Shown here: one piece after another, positions 7,951-15,846 of the stretch
Numbering within the stretch: position 1 is the first letter of the stretch
How the letters are laid out: every line of letters starts with the position of its first letter
Source of the DNA: CAYWGR01 sp964458015
Lineage (GTDB): Bacteria; Planctomycetota; Planctomycetia; Pirellulales; Thermoguttaceae
NCBI GenBank assembly: GCA_964458015.1
Contig: CAYWGR010000100.1
Coordinates: forward strand, 1-20,143
Direction of reading: 5' to 3'
DNA length: 20,143 nucleotides
The notes under the pieces: model-generated
What the model was told of the DNA's origin: nothing
Seen by the model: the letters and a program-made list of their open reading frames with translations, nothing else
The model's database searches: none
Translations under genes and position numbers: made by a program

Positions 7951-9522
7951 ATGAGCGACGTAAACCGGCGACACTTCATCGAAACCGGCATAGGCGTAGG
8001 CATGGGCCTTGCCGCCGGCACGTTCGCCGCTGCAAGCCAAGCAGACGCCTCCGCCGGCCGTTTGCGCGCCGGAACGGCCAAAAGCGATATTACCTATCGC
8101 GCCGAGGGAATACGCATCAAGGATCCGCTCTTCGCGAAAGCCTTGGTATTGGAGGACGGTACGACACGGTTGGCCATCATCACGATGGACACCACGGCCA
8201 TAGGCGGCCGCAAAATTGCCCCGGGTCTGAATGATGTGGCAGAAGATTTCCTGCCCAAACTTCGAAGTCGGATACAGAAAGAGTTGGGGATTCCCGGTTG
8301 CAATGTTCTGGTCAATGCTTCGCACACCCATCCGCCGGGCCGGCAGCTTTGTGATGACTCCGAGCAAATCGAACGAACCTTGGATGCCGTTCGTCGGGCT
8401 GCGAAAAATTTAACGCCCGTGAAGATTGGCGCGGGTTCCGGGCGTGAAGACCGGATCTCGATGAATCGGACGCTTCGGTTGAAGAATGGGCAGCATTGGA
8501 CGATCCGTCATACGAACCCCAGTCCTCACGATGATGAAGTTGCCGAGGTAGGACCGATCGATCCCGAGATTGGAATACTGCGCATTGATCGAACGGATGG
8601 CCGGCCATTGGCCGTGGTTTACAATTTTGCTTGCCATCCGCTTTTTGGCGATGCTCGGGGATCGTTGACCGCCAATTTTCCAGGCGTTGCCTCGCAAGTT
8701 ATTGAAGACAGCTTGGGCAACGACGTCATGGCCCTGTTTTTACAGGGTGCGGGCGGCGACGTGATCGACGTATGGTTCAAGGACTTCAATCGTCCTCGCG
8801 ACGTTGCGCCGTTGGGTACGATGCTTGGTCTAAGCACATTGAAAGCCTGCAAAAGCATCCAAGTTCAAGATGCGCGTCTCGGTGTTGTTTCCGAGGTTGT
8901 TGATCTTCCACGAAGGACCGATATTCCCGCGAGGATAATTGCTCTACGGCAGGAACAGGCCGCGCTGCTTGAATCGTTGAGATCGCTGACTTTGAATTTC
9001 AAGTCGTTCTTGCCGTTATACCAAAAAAACATTCAGGATCCCAAACACCCGGCGGAAGCTTCGTATAGGTATTTGCAGGACAATCAACTAGGCAGCGATG
9101 ACTATGCCGCCATGGATTCGCTCAATCGAGCGAATGTTGAAAAATACTTGCAGAACATTCGCGCGATGGAAAAATTGGCTCGCATTCAAGACAAAATATC
9201 CACACTCGAAAAACATCAAGCGATTAATCAGGCCGCCGGCTCACCGACCATACCGGCCGAAGTACAGGGGATCAAGATCGGTGATTGCGTGCTGATCACC
9301 GCTCCGATCGAGTTGCTGGTCGAAGTCGGCCTGAATGTCAAGAAAGCCTCGCCCCATCAACACACCTTTGTGGCTGCCTTCTCGAACGGCTACATGCATT
9401 ACGGTCCTCCGGCATCCTACTACGACAAGGGCGGATATGAAGTGACCGAGTGTCTGTTGTCGCCTGAGTGGCAGTCGATTTACGAAAAGAAGGCCGACGA
9501 AGTGATTCGTAGGCTGGGATGA
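7951..9522 (+). CDS. Tat-exported neutral-ceramidase-fold hydrolase
   Basis: 523 residues. The N-terminus has a twin-arginine signal (NRRHFIE, then a glycine/alanine-rich hydrophobic stretch, residues about 5-34). The mature part matches the N-terminal domain of neutral/alkaline non-lysosomal ceramidases: RAGTAKSDIT at the start, the metal-site SHTH at 124-127, NFACHP at 225-230, and GGDV at 268-271. The family's nucleophile motif GDVSPN reads GDVIDV here, so the catalytic serine is replaced by Ile272. It is also much shorter than classical ceramidases (about 650-750 residues) and lacks their C-terminal domain. It probably is a metal-dependent amide or ester hydrolase with another substrate, or a non-catalytic relative. 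An AGGTGA-like ribosome site lies just before the ATG. It is the first plus-strand gene divergent from the regulator. Confidence 0.85.
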   Translation: MSDVNRRHFIETGIGVGMGLAAGTFAAASQADASAGRLRAGTAKSDITYRAEGIRIKDPLFAKALVLEDGTTRLAIITMDTTAIGGRKIAPGLNDVAEDFLPKLRSRIQKELGIPGCNVLVNASHTHPPGRQLCDDSEQIERTLDAVRRAAKNLTPVKIGAGSGREDRISMNRTLRLKNGQHWTIRHTNPSPHDDEVAEVGPIDPEIGILRIDRTDGRPLAVVYNFACHPLFGDARGSLTANFPGVASQVIEDSLGNDVMALFLQGAGGDVIDVWFKDFNRPRDVAPLGTMLGLSTLKACKSIQVQDARLGVVSEVVDLPRRTDIPARIIALRQEQAALLESLRSLTLNFKSFLPLYQKNIQDPKHPAEASYRYLQDNQLGSDDYAAMDSLNRANVEKYLQNIRAMEKLARIQDKISTLEKHQAINQAAGSPTIPAEVQGIKIGDCVLITAPIELLVEVGLNVKKASPHQHTFVAAFSNGYMHYGPPASYYDKGGYEVTECLLSPEWQSIYEKKADEVIRRLG

Positions 9523-9523
9523 C

Positions 9524-9555
9524 TGAAATCATTGCACGTTAGCGGTAAGATTTCA
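9524..9555 (+). other. Intercistronic hairpin after the ceramidase-fold gene
   Basis: TGAAATC (9524-9530) and GATTTCA (9549-9555) form a perfect seven-pair stem, beginning two bases after the stop codon and enclosing 18 bases. No U-run follows, so it is more likely an mRNA processing or stability element, or a weak Rho-independent-like pause site, than a full terminator. The next gene starts 80 bases further on. Confidence 0.3.
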
Positions 9556-9635
9556 ACGTAACAAAACAAATTAGCCCACCTAGAGGCAGTCCATCACCGG
9601 CGATTGCCATCCTTTTTCCATAAGAAGAAAAGACT

Positions 9636-11006
9636 ATGAAAAAACTGAATCGACGCGAGTTTATTGATCGTTCCAAGACGTTCGGGTTAGGACTGGCCGC
9701 TGGAACGACGATTCTGGCGAATGCCGGCTCGGTTTGGGCCGCGCCGGCCAATAACAAAATCACACTGGGCTTGATTGGAGCAGGCGGTCGCGGCAGCAAT
9801 TTGCTCGGCGATTTCATTCGACGCACCGATTGCCAAATCGCCTGGGTGGCCGACGTGGATATCCATCGAGCGGAAGCCGCGGCGGCGTTTGCAGCCAAGG
9901 AATCGCCGGAGCAGAAGCCGAAGGCCATTCAAGATTTCCGCAAGATGCTCGACGACAAATCGGTGGATGCCGTGGTGATCGCAACGCCCGATCATTGGCA
10001 TGCCTTGGCCACGATTTGGGCGTGTCAGGCGGGTAAAGATGTCTATGTCGAGAAGCCGCCCACACACAGTTGCTGGGAAGGGCGGAAAATGGTCGAAGCC
10101 GCGCGGAAATACAAGCGTATTGTGCAAGTCGGCACACAAAACCGCAGCGCGCCCTACAACATGGCGGCCAAAAAATATCTCCAGGAAGGCAAGCTCGGCA
10201 AGATTCACTTCTGCCGGGTGTTCGATCAGAAGGAATGGGGCAATTTCCCGGCAGTGGCCGACAGCAATCCGCCCGAGGGATTGAACTGGGATATGCTCAA
10301 CGGCCCCGCGCCCGAGGCCAAATACAATGCCAATCTGCGTTCTGGATGGCACCATTATTGGCGCTACTCGGGCGGTGATATCGTAAACGACTCGATCCAT
10401 CAGATTGACTTGGCCCGGTGGCTTTTGGGCGTTGATTATCCGAAATCTATCTACTCAACCGGTGGGCGATTTTACCAAGAAGGCGCTGCGGAGACGCCTG
10501 ACACGCAGATGGCCGTCTTCGACTTCGAACGATTGGTGATGAGTTTCGAGATGACGCTTTACACGCCTTACATGCTGAAAATATCGCCGATCATTCGTCA
10601 AAGCGACACGGAATATCCTTACTGGCCGCAATGCGCTACGCGGATAGAAATTTATGGCAGCGAAGGCTTGATGATCGTCGGTCGTCACGGCGGAGGCTGG
10701 CAGGTGTTCACCCGCCCGAAACTTCATGAAGGCGTGATCAAAGACCAACTTAAGGGCCGTTTCCCCGACCCGGAGCACAAACAGAACTTTTTCGATTGTA
10801 TTCGCTCGCGCAACACGCCGAATGCCGACATCGAAGAAGGCCATCGCAGTATTTTATTGGGGCATCTGGCTAATATCAGCTATCGCTTGGGTGGGCAAAA
10901 ATTGGCGTTTGATGCCAAAACGGAGAAAATCGTGGGCAATGACGATGCGATGAAGCTCTATCGGCGAGAATATCGGAAGCCGTGGGTGATTGAAGACCAA
11001 GTTTAA
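9636..11006 (+). CDS. Tat-exported Gfo/Idh/MocA-family oxidoreductase
   Basis: 456 residues. A twin-arginine signal (NRREFID followed by a hydrophobic stretch ending SVWAAPA) covers about residues 1-36. A Rossmann fold follows with GAGGRG at 48-53, the conserved ATPDHWH near 117-122 and the family EKP motif at 139-141. Later GGDIVNDSIHQIDLARWLLG supplies the usual C-terminal-domain residues, with His255 and Asp258 in the catalytic position. Members are NAD(P)-dependent sugar or cyclitol dehydrogenases and related enzymes. The Tat signal implies export folded with the nucleotide already bound, as known for glucose-fructose oxidoreductase. It lies 113 bases after the ceramidase-fold gene and 59 before the nitrilase gene. 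The sugar-type family agrees with a XylR-like regulator, but the substrate is unknown. Confidence 0.93.
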   Translation: MKKLNRREFIDRSKTFGLGLAAGTTILANAGSVWAAPANNKITLGLIGAGGRGSNLLGDFIRRTDCQIAWVADVDIHRAEAAAAFAAKESPEQKPKAIQDFRKMLDDKSVDAVVIATPDHWHALATIWACQAGKDVYVEKPPTHSCWEGRKMVEAARKYKRIVQVGTQNRSAPYNMAAKKYLQEGKLGKIHFCRVFDQKEWGNFPAVADSNPPEGLNWDMLNGPAPEAKYNANLRSGWHHYWRYSGGDIVNDSIHQIDLARWLLGVDYPKSIYSTGGRFYQEGAAETPDTQMAVFDFERLVMSFEMTLYTPYMLKISPIIRQSDTEYPYWPQCATRIEIYGSEGLMIVGRHGGGWQVFTRPKLHEGVIKDQLKGRFPDPEHKQNFFDCIRSRNTPNADIEEGHRSILLGHLANISYRLGGQKLAFDAKTEKIVGNDDAMKLYRREYRKPWVIEDQV

Positions 11007-11065
11007 ACCCTGGTATACGAATGTGCGAGGATGATGAACCGTTTGGATCATAAAGGACTGCCATC

Positions 11066-12058
11066 GTGATGAAGCGAATCTTCTTAGCAGCATATTTCGT
11101 GCCGGCAATACTGGGGCAACTTGCATTGCAGACGGTCTCTGCCGCTCCCCGGGAGCAACCAGGGCGGCAAGTGAAAGTGGCTGCAATTGCCATTGGCTGC
11201 GGTGGGCAACATGATGCGAAGTTGAAACTGGCTATCGAACACTTGCATGTTGCAGGCAAACAAGGCGTTGATATTGCTTGTTTGCCCGAGGAATTTGCCG
11301 GTTCGACGGGAGAACCGATTCCAGGACCGACAACAAATGCAATCGCGGAAATGGCAAAAAAGTATCGAATGTACGTTGTCTGTCCGATCCGTGAATTGGC
11401 CGAGGATGGCCGACAATACAATACGGCTGTTCTTCTTGATCGTCAGGGTAACGTAGCGGGGCGTTATCGGAAGGTATTTGTTTTTTGGAGCGAAGAGGGC
11501 GTCAGTCTTGGCAAAGAGGGCGTGCCCGTATTCGATACCGATTTCGGGCGAATCGCCATGTTAATTTGCTTCGATGCAAATTACGATGAGTTATGGCGAG
11601 AAGCCAAAGATAAAGGCGCCGAAATTGTGCTCTGGCCAAGTGCATACGGCGGCGGCTTGCCTTTGAATGGATATGCCATGATCCACAACTACTATATTGT
11701 AGCCGTCGGCCGAGGCAACATCATCGACGTTATGGGAAAGAGCATCGAGCCTGTTGAAAAACCGATGCCGAACCAGTTTGTCGCCACGCTGGATTTGGAT
11801 TTGACCATTGTTCATAAGGATTTCAACGATAAGAAGATTGCCAAACTGTTGGATGAGTATCGAGGCAAGGTCGAGTTGCTGTCTTCTCCGGGCGACATGG
11901 AAGGTTGGTATGTTCTTCGCGCTATTACCCCAGGAGTGCGAGTACGCGAGCTATGTAAAAAATATGACATCGAAACTTTGCAAGAGTACCGTCATCGAAG
12001 CCGTATGCAACTCAATGAACTGCGGAAGGCCGATAAACCGATTGGCAAACTCCCGTAA
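11066..12058 (+). CDS. Exported carbon-nitrogen hydrolase (nitrilase superfamily) with complete triad
   Basis: 330 residues from GTG 11066, or 329 from ATG 11069. AAAGGA at 11052-11057 is eight bases from the GTG and eleven from the ATG, slightly favouring GTG. A Sec-type signal peptide covers residues 1 to about 26 (cleavage near VSA-AP). The CN-hydrolase domain spans about 36-285 with all three catalytic residues: Glu75 in CLPEE, Lys136 in YRKVFVF and Cys168 in LICFDANY. The family hydrolyses or condenses amide and nitrile C-N bonds; an amidase is the likeliest. Residues beyond about 285 form a family-atypical tail. It is 59 bases after the oxidoreductase gene and 17 before the two-domain relative, clearly in one operon. 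Substrate unknown; its exported location suggests action on envelope or environmental amides. Confidence 0.9.
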   Translation: MMKRIFLAAYFVPAILGQLALQTVSAAPREQPGRQVKVAAIAIGCGGQHDAKLKLAIEHLHVAGKQGVDIACLPEEFAGSTGEPIPGPTTNAIAEMAKKYRMYVVCPIRELAEDGRQYNTAVLLDRQGNVAGRYRKVFVFWSEEGVSLGKEGVPVFDTDFGRIAMLICFDANYDELWREAKDKGAEIVLWPSAYGGGLPLNGYAMIHNYYIVAVGRGNIIDVMGKSIEPVEKPMPNQFVATLDLDLTIVHKDFNDKKIAKLLDEYRGKVELLSSPGDMEGWYVLRAITPGVRVRELCKKYDIETLQEYRHRSRMQLNELRKADKPIGKLP

Positions 12059-12075
12059 TAGGAAAAGATAAGCCC

Positions 12076-13872
12076 ATGAGAAATCTAAGTATCTTAGTGG
12101 CAATCGTTGTTTTAGTCGTGGGATCGTCGGTCCACGGAGAGGACGGCTCTCGTTCTGCAAAAGAGGTTCGTATATGTGCCGTTTGCCAGTCGTTCGAAGC
12201 AAAGGATCGCAACCTTGGCTATGTGCTGAAGATGCTCGAACGCGCGGCCGCCGATCGGGCTGAAGTGGTGTGCTTGCCCGAGGATTGCGTGCCGACCGAC
12301 GGTGATGCGGATGCGCAGGCAGCTCTCGCTGCGATTGCGAAAGTTGCGGCAGCGCGTTCGATGATCGTTGCCGTCAACCTAAAGGAACGGGAAGGCGAGA
12401 AGCTTTTTTCGACCAGCTATCTAATTGGGGCCGACGGCAAACAGATCGGCAAGTATCGAAAATCGCACAAGCTGCCGGACGAACCAATTTCGCTAGGCAA
12501 CGAATTGCCTGTTTTCGATACACGTGTCGGCAAGATCGGCCTGATGATCGGCTCGGATCATTATTGGCCGGAGGTGCCGCTGGTCTTGGCTCTTCAGGGC
12601 GCTGAGATGATTCTCTGGTCGCACGGCGTCGAGCCCGTGCCGCAAAGCTATCCGTTGGATGTCGTCATGCGTGTGAGGGCATTCGACAACCATGTCGCTT
12701 TGGCCGTAGCAAATTATGCCGGCCAGTTGCCCTATCTTTGCAGCAATTGGCCTTCCTACACCGGCCAACCGTTGGGACGTGCTTGCGTGGTCGATCGCTC
12801 GGGAATCATCGAGGCCGACACCGGCATCAAACCCGGCGTGGCAGTAGCGCCGATCGACTTCGCCCGTAATTCCGATGTCTACCGCCTTACGTTTAAGGAA
12901 GATCGCAGCTTGTTCCGCTACCTGGTTGATCCGAACATAAAGCCTATTGTTCATCGGGGAACGAAACGCAACATCCACGTGACCCTTGTTCAGGTCGGTT
13001 TCGATCATGGGCCAAATCCTGATCCCAAGGCCGATTTCTACAAAGTCTTGAACGATGCCGGCAGTCGGCATCCTGATGTGATTCTGATGGCTGAGTTTGG
13101 TTTCCCGACCGATACGCCGGAAGCCGCGAAGACCTTTGCTCAAGTAGCCGAAATCGCGAAAAAATTCAACAGCTACATCATTATCGGCGGTCTGCGCGCT
13201 CCTGAAATGTCTTATAAAAATGAAGAGACGTTTTCGAACCAACGAGCCTCCTGGGCTTACATTTGGGATCGCTCGGGCAATATCGTCGGCAAATATCGCA
13301 TTTCGCAATACGGCGGCAGCAAGGAATTGCCCGTGTTCAAAACGGATTTCGGCGTCATGGGCTTGATGCTTTGTGGCGATATCTATTCGCCCGAGATTGC
13401 AAGAGCCTTGGCCTTGCAAGGGGCCGAAATGATTCTGTGCGGTTCGCAGTCGTGGGGTGCATCGGGCCAATTCAATCTATGGATGCAGCAGGCCAGAGCG
13501 ATTGATAATGCCGTTTACATGGCGACAACGCATTTCCCCATGTCCGACGTAAGCCAGCGGAGCTACGTGATTGATCAGTATGGGTATCCTCTGGTTGCAT
13601 CGCACTATTGGCGCGATTCAGTGGTTTCGGCCGATGTGGATTTAGATGCCGGCAACGTATGGTTTGCACGCTCGAAGACGCCTGGCACGGCGGGCCGCAA
13701 AGGTTATCTGGCAGGTTATTTCCCTCGAACAATTCCCGAAAAGCGAACCGACTTCAGGGCAGTGCTCTTTGCAGGGCGTCGGCCGGAACTCTATCGCCCA
13801 ATCGTGGAAAAAACGCTCGCCGGCCGGGATTTCTCGAAAGAAACCGATAAGAGAATGTCGGAACCGCGATGA
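12076..13872 (+). CDS. Exported tandem nitrilase-domain protein with complementary active-site losses
   Basis: 598 residues with a Sec-type signal peptide (about 1-21, ending SSVHGED) and two carbon-nitrogen hydrolase domains, about 31-265 and 299-525. Domain 1 keeps Glu69 (CLPED) and Lys129 (YRKSH), but Gly159 replaces the nucleophilic cysteine in GLMIGSDHYWPE. Domain 2 keeps Glu340 (LMAEFG) and Cys433 (GLMLCGDIYSPE), but Ile409 replaces the catalytic lysine in KYRIS. Both alignments are unambiguous because flanking residues such as WPE/SPE and LALQGAEMIL are conserved. Neither domain has a full triad. The protein may be a binding protein or regulatory partner of the intact nitrilase 17 bases upstream, or the domains may combine in some way. 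The two halves use different codons for the shared LALQGAEMIL, so the duplication is old. Confidence 0.9.
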   Translation: MRNLSILVAIVVLVVGSSVHGEDGSRSAKEVRICAVCQSFEAKDRNLGYVLKMLERAAADRAEVVCLPEDCVPTDGDADAQAALAAIAKVAAARSMIVAVNLKEREGEKLFSTSYLIGADGKQIGKYRKSHKLPDEPISLGNELPVFDTRVGKIGLMIGSDHYWPEVPLVLALQGAEMILWSHGVEPVPQSYPLDVVMRVRAFDNHVALAVANYAGQLPYLCSNWPSYTGQPLGRACVVDRSGIIEADTGIKPGVAVAPIDFARNSDVYRLTFKEDRSLFRYLVDPNIKPIVHRGTKRNIHVTLVQVGFDHGPNPDPKADFYKVLNDAGSRHPDVILMAEFGFPTDTPEAAKTFAQVAEIAKKFNSYIIIGGLRAPEMSYKNEETFSNQRASWAYIWDRSGNIVGKYRISQYGGSKELPVFKTDFGVMGLMLCGDIYSPEIARALALQGAEMILCGSQSWGASGQFNLWMQQARAIDNAVYMATTHFPMSDVSQRSYVIDQYGYPLVASHYWRDSVVSADVDLDAGNVWFARSKTPGTAGRKGYLAGYFPRTIPEKRTDFRAVLFAGRRPELYRPIVEKTLAGRDFSKETDKRMSEPR

Positions 13873-13878
13873 GGCTAA

Positions 13879-13999
13879 GTTTCTGTTGCGGAAACGCCGT
13901 AGGCCAGGAGTCATTCTGAGCGCAGCGAAGAATCTCGCCGAAATCACGGAGATTCTTCGCTCCGCTCAGAATGACAATTTGGCTTTCCGCAACAGAAAC
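13879..13999. repeat. Composite nested palindrome (REP or MITE-like), six bases after the nitrilase operon
   Basis: An inner inverted repeat has arms 13910-13936 and 13949-13975 (27 bases, one mismatch) around a 12-base loop; the arms begin GTCATTCTGAGCG and end with GAATGAC. An outer inverted repeat has arms 13879-13894 (GTTTCTGTTGCGGAAA) and 13984-13999, 16 bases and perfect. The two sets are nested in register, giving one long hairpin with a bulged middle. The inner arm resembles repeat families I recall from several bacterial genomes, but I cannot check this. No target-site duplication is visible. It starts six bases after the stop codon, so it could also end or protect the transcript. 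Confidence 0.8.
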
Positions 14000-14370
14000 A
14001 TATTTTCTGGCCGGTCTTCTTGGAACCGGCTGTCTATCGTTCTTGGCCGGAAAGATCATAGGAAAAAACGGCCTCCTTAGTGGAGATATTCGCCCGGTGG
14101 TAGTAATTATCTCCTAAAAGATGGCAAACTTTGCGGTCTGTAGCGGTCGAATGGTTTAATGATGAACTACCCGTGTCGGGCAACGGCGTCTAACAAGTCT
14201 CTAATTTAATTCCTTGGGTTCTAACCCCGAGTTTTATTCTTAGGATGCTTTTTGTATACGTTGCACCGATTTTCCCAGAATCGCGGGATAACCGGTTTGC
14301 AGGGGACAGGCGTGTACTTTAGCAACATTGTGCCAAGCACCTTATTACTACCTGCAAGGGGGGAATTTCA
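14000..14370. other. Gene-free upstream region of the porin gene
   Basis: No convincing gene lies in these 371 bases; the one frame open across the palindrome and into this stretch has no family character. The region is AT-richer than its flanks. It holds small stems such as CCGGT/ACCGG near 14011-14030. AAGGGGGG (14356-14363) before the ATG at 14371 is a strong ribosome site. I found no -35/-10 pair with good spacing, so the porin promoter is not placed. Confidence 0.5.
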
Positions 14371-15783
14371 ATGCGTAGATGTATCCCGCATTGGCTAGCT
14401 TCGACGCTGGCCATTATGGTTGCCTGCGGCTCGGCTGCGGCAGCAAGGGGGCAAGAGGGCGCGGTGTCAACCGTGCCGACAAATCAAACCTATATGGTTT
14501 CGGAAAACGCCGGCGGCGACAACGCCGACTTGGCCGCCCGTGTAACCGAACTGGAGAAGGCCCTGAAGAAGGCCGACGACAAGGCAAAAGAGGAAAAGAA
14601 AAAAGCGGCCGGCAAAATGACCGTCAACGCTGGCGGACGTATTCATTTGGACACCGCCGGCTTTTCTCAAGATGCCGTCGACAAGGCTCGTTATAACGAG
14701 AAAAACGGCACCGAGTTCCGCGCCGCCCGTTTGGCCCTCTACGGTGAAGGCTTCAACGTCATCAAGTATCAGATTGAATACGATTTTGCGACTGCCACCA
14801 GCTCAACGTCGCAAACCGACACAGGCTACAGCACTTCGACCCGTTTGCACTGCAAAGATACGTATTTCGCAATTACTGATTTGCCGTTGGTGCAGAATAT
14901 CCAAATCGGCCATTTCAAAGAGCCGTATAGTTTGGACGAATTGACCAGCGACAATTACATCACGTTCATGGAGCGCAACGTCGCGAGCTTGGCGATGGCG
15001 CCGGCTCGTCACTTCGGCGTGATGGGATTCGGCAACACGGAAAGCCAAAACGCCACGTATGCCATCGGTATTTTCAACGAGTTCGACGATGATGGCAACT
15101 TGGTCCAAGCGGACAATCTTGGCATGTCGACGACCATGCGCGCCACATGGCTGCCTTGGTACGACGAGGCCACGGACGGTCGCGGTTTGTTGCATACCGG
15201 CCTCGCTTACAGCTATCGCGATCCGTACAAAGACCAATTCGCGCTCAAGTATCGCCCTGAATCGCATTTGGCGAAAAGCAACAGCACCACGTTGACCGAC
15301 GTTTCGGCCCGCAACGAGATCGGCGCGGAATTGGCCTCGGTCTACGGTCCGCTGTCGTTCCAGTCGGAATACTACGTCAACTACATCGACCGCACGGAAC
15401 ATGACGACTGCAAGACGCAAGGCGCTTATGCTTATGTGAGCTATTTCCTGACGGGCGAGCATCGTGCCTACGACCGCAAACGCGGATATTTTACCCGCGT
15501 CAAACCGAACGAGAACTTTTTCCGCGTCCGCGACGAGAACGGCAACGTCGAGATGGGTATGGGAGCGTGGGAACTGAAATACCGCTATTCGTGGCTGGAT
15601 TGCTACGACAACGGTGCATTAGGATTCCAGACATGCAGCGACCACACGGTCGGTTTGAACTGGTATCTGAATCCTTACACAAGAATGATGTTCGAGTATG
15701 TCCATTCGAACATCAATCGAAACCAAGGCGCCGGCCCCGGCAGTTTGGAGATTTTCCAAACCCGAGCCCAGATTGATTTCTAA
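14371..15783 (+). CDS. Outer-membrane porin, phosphate-selective OprP/OprO type
   Basis: 470 residues. A signal peptide (about 1-26) is followed by a short helical, Lys/Glu-rich coiled-coil segment (about 52-80, DLAARVTELEKALKKADDK). The remainder is a beta-barrel of the phosphate-selective porin O/P family. It opens with KMTVNAGGRIHLD and has RAARLALYGEGFNVIKYQIEYDFA, a GHFKEPYSLDEL motif and FMERN, all typical of that family. It ends in QIDF, with the terminal phenylalanine that Bam machinery recognises. It should form a trimeric outer-membrane channel for anions or small solutes. The coiled coil probably anchors the trimer. A strong Shine-Dalgarno precedes the ATG. The cysteine-rich protein gene follows 63 bases later. 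Specificity for phosphate is only a family label. Confidence 0.9.
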   Translation: MRRCIPHWLASTLAIMVACGSAAAARGQEGAVSTVPTNQTYMVSENAGGDNADLAARVTELEKALKKADDKAKEEKKKAAGKMTVNAGGRIHLDTAGFSQDAVDKARYNEKNGTEFRAARLALYGEGFNVIKYQIEYDFATATSSTSQTDTGYSTSTRLHCKDTYFAITDLPLVQNIQIGHFKEPYSLDELTSDNYITFMERNVASLAMAPARHFGVMGFGNTESQNATYAIGIFNEFDDDGNLVQADNLGMSTTMRATWLPWYDEATDGRGLLHTGLAYSYRDPYKDQFALKYRPESHLAKSNSTTLTDVSARNEIGAELASVYGPLSFQSEYYVNYIDRTEHDDCKTQGAYAYVSYFLTGEHRAYDRKRGYFTRVKPNENFFRVRDENGNVEMGMGAWELKYRYSWLDCYDNGALGFQTCSDHTVGLNWYLNPYTRMMFEYVHSNINRNQGAGPGSLEIFQTRAQIDF

Positions 15784-15808
15784 CCCATTCAACAACAAAT
15801 ATGCCCTA

Positions 15809-15827
15809 TCGCATCGTCGTGATGCGA
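15809..15827 (+). other. Hairpin between the porin and cysteine-rich protein genes
   Basis: TCGCATC and GATGCGA form a perfect seven-pair stem with a five-base loop, between the porin stop and the ribosome site of the next gene (AAGGAG, 15833-15838). No U-run follows. It may be an mRNA processing or stability element that sets different levels of the two proteins. It is short and could be chance. Confidence 0.35.
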
Positions 15828-15846
15828 GACATAAGGAGATATAGGT

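Noticed and set aside
12493..13470. Long open frame on the minus strand opposite the tandem nitrilase gene (325 codons)
   Set aside because: The plus-strand frame carries a signal peptide and clear nitrilase motifs; the opposite frame shows no recognisable domain and is a shadow of a GC-rich gene.
13646..14080. Open frame crossing the nitrilase gene end and the palindrome
   Set aside because: It overlaps the real gene in another frame and is composed partly of the repeat sequence, with no domain.
14122..14134. Sigma-54-like TGGC...TTGC before the porin gene
   Set aside because: The spacing between GG and GC is eight bases instead of ten, so it does not fit a -24/-12 promoter.
14211..14236. 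GGGTT/AACCC inverted repeat followed by TTTTATTCTT
   Set aside because: The loop would be only two bases and the stem five pairs, and no gene ends nearby, so it is not a credible terminator.
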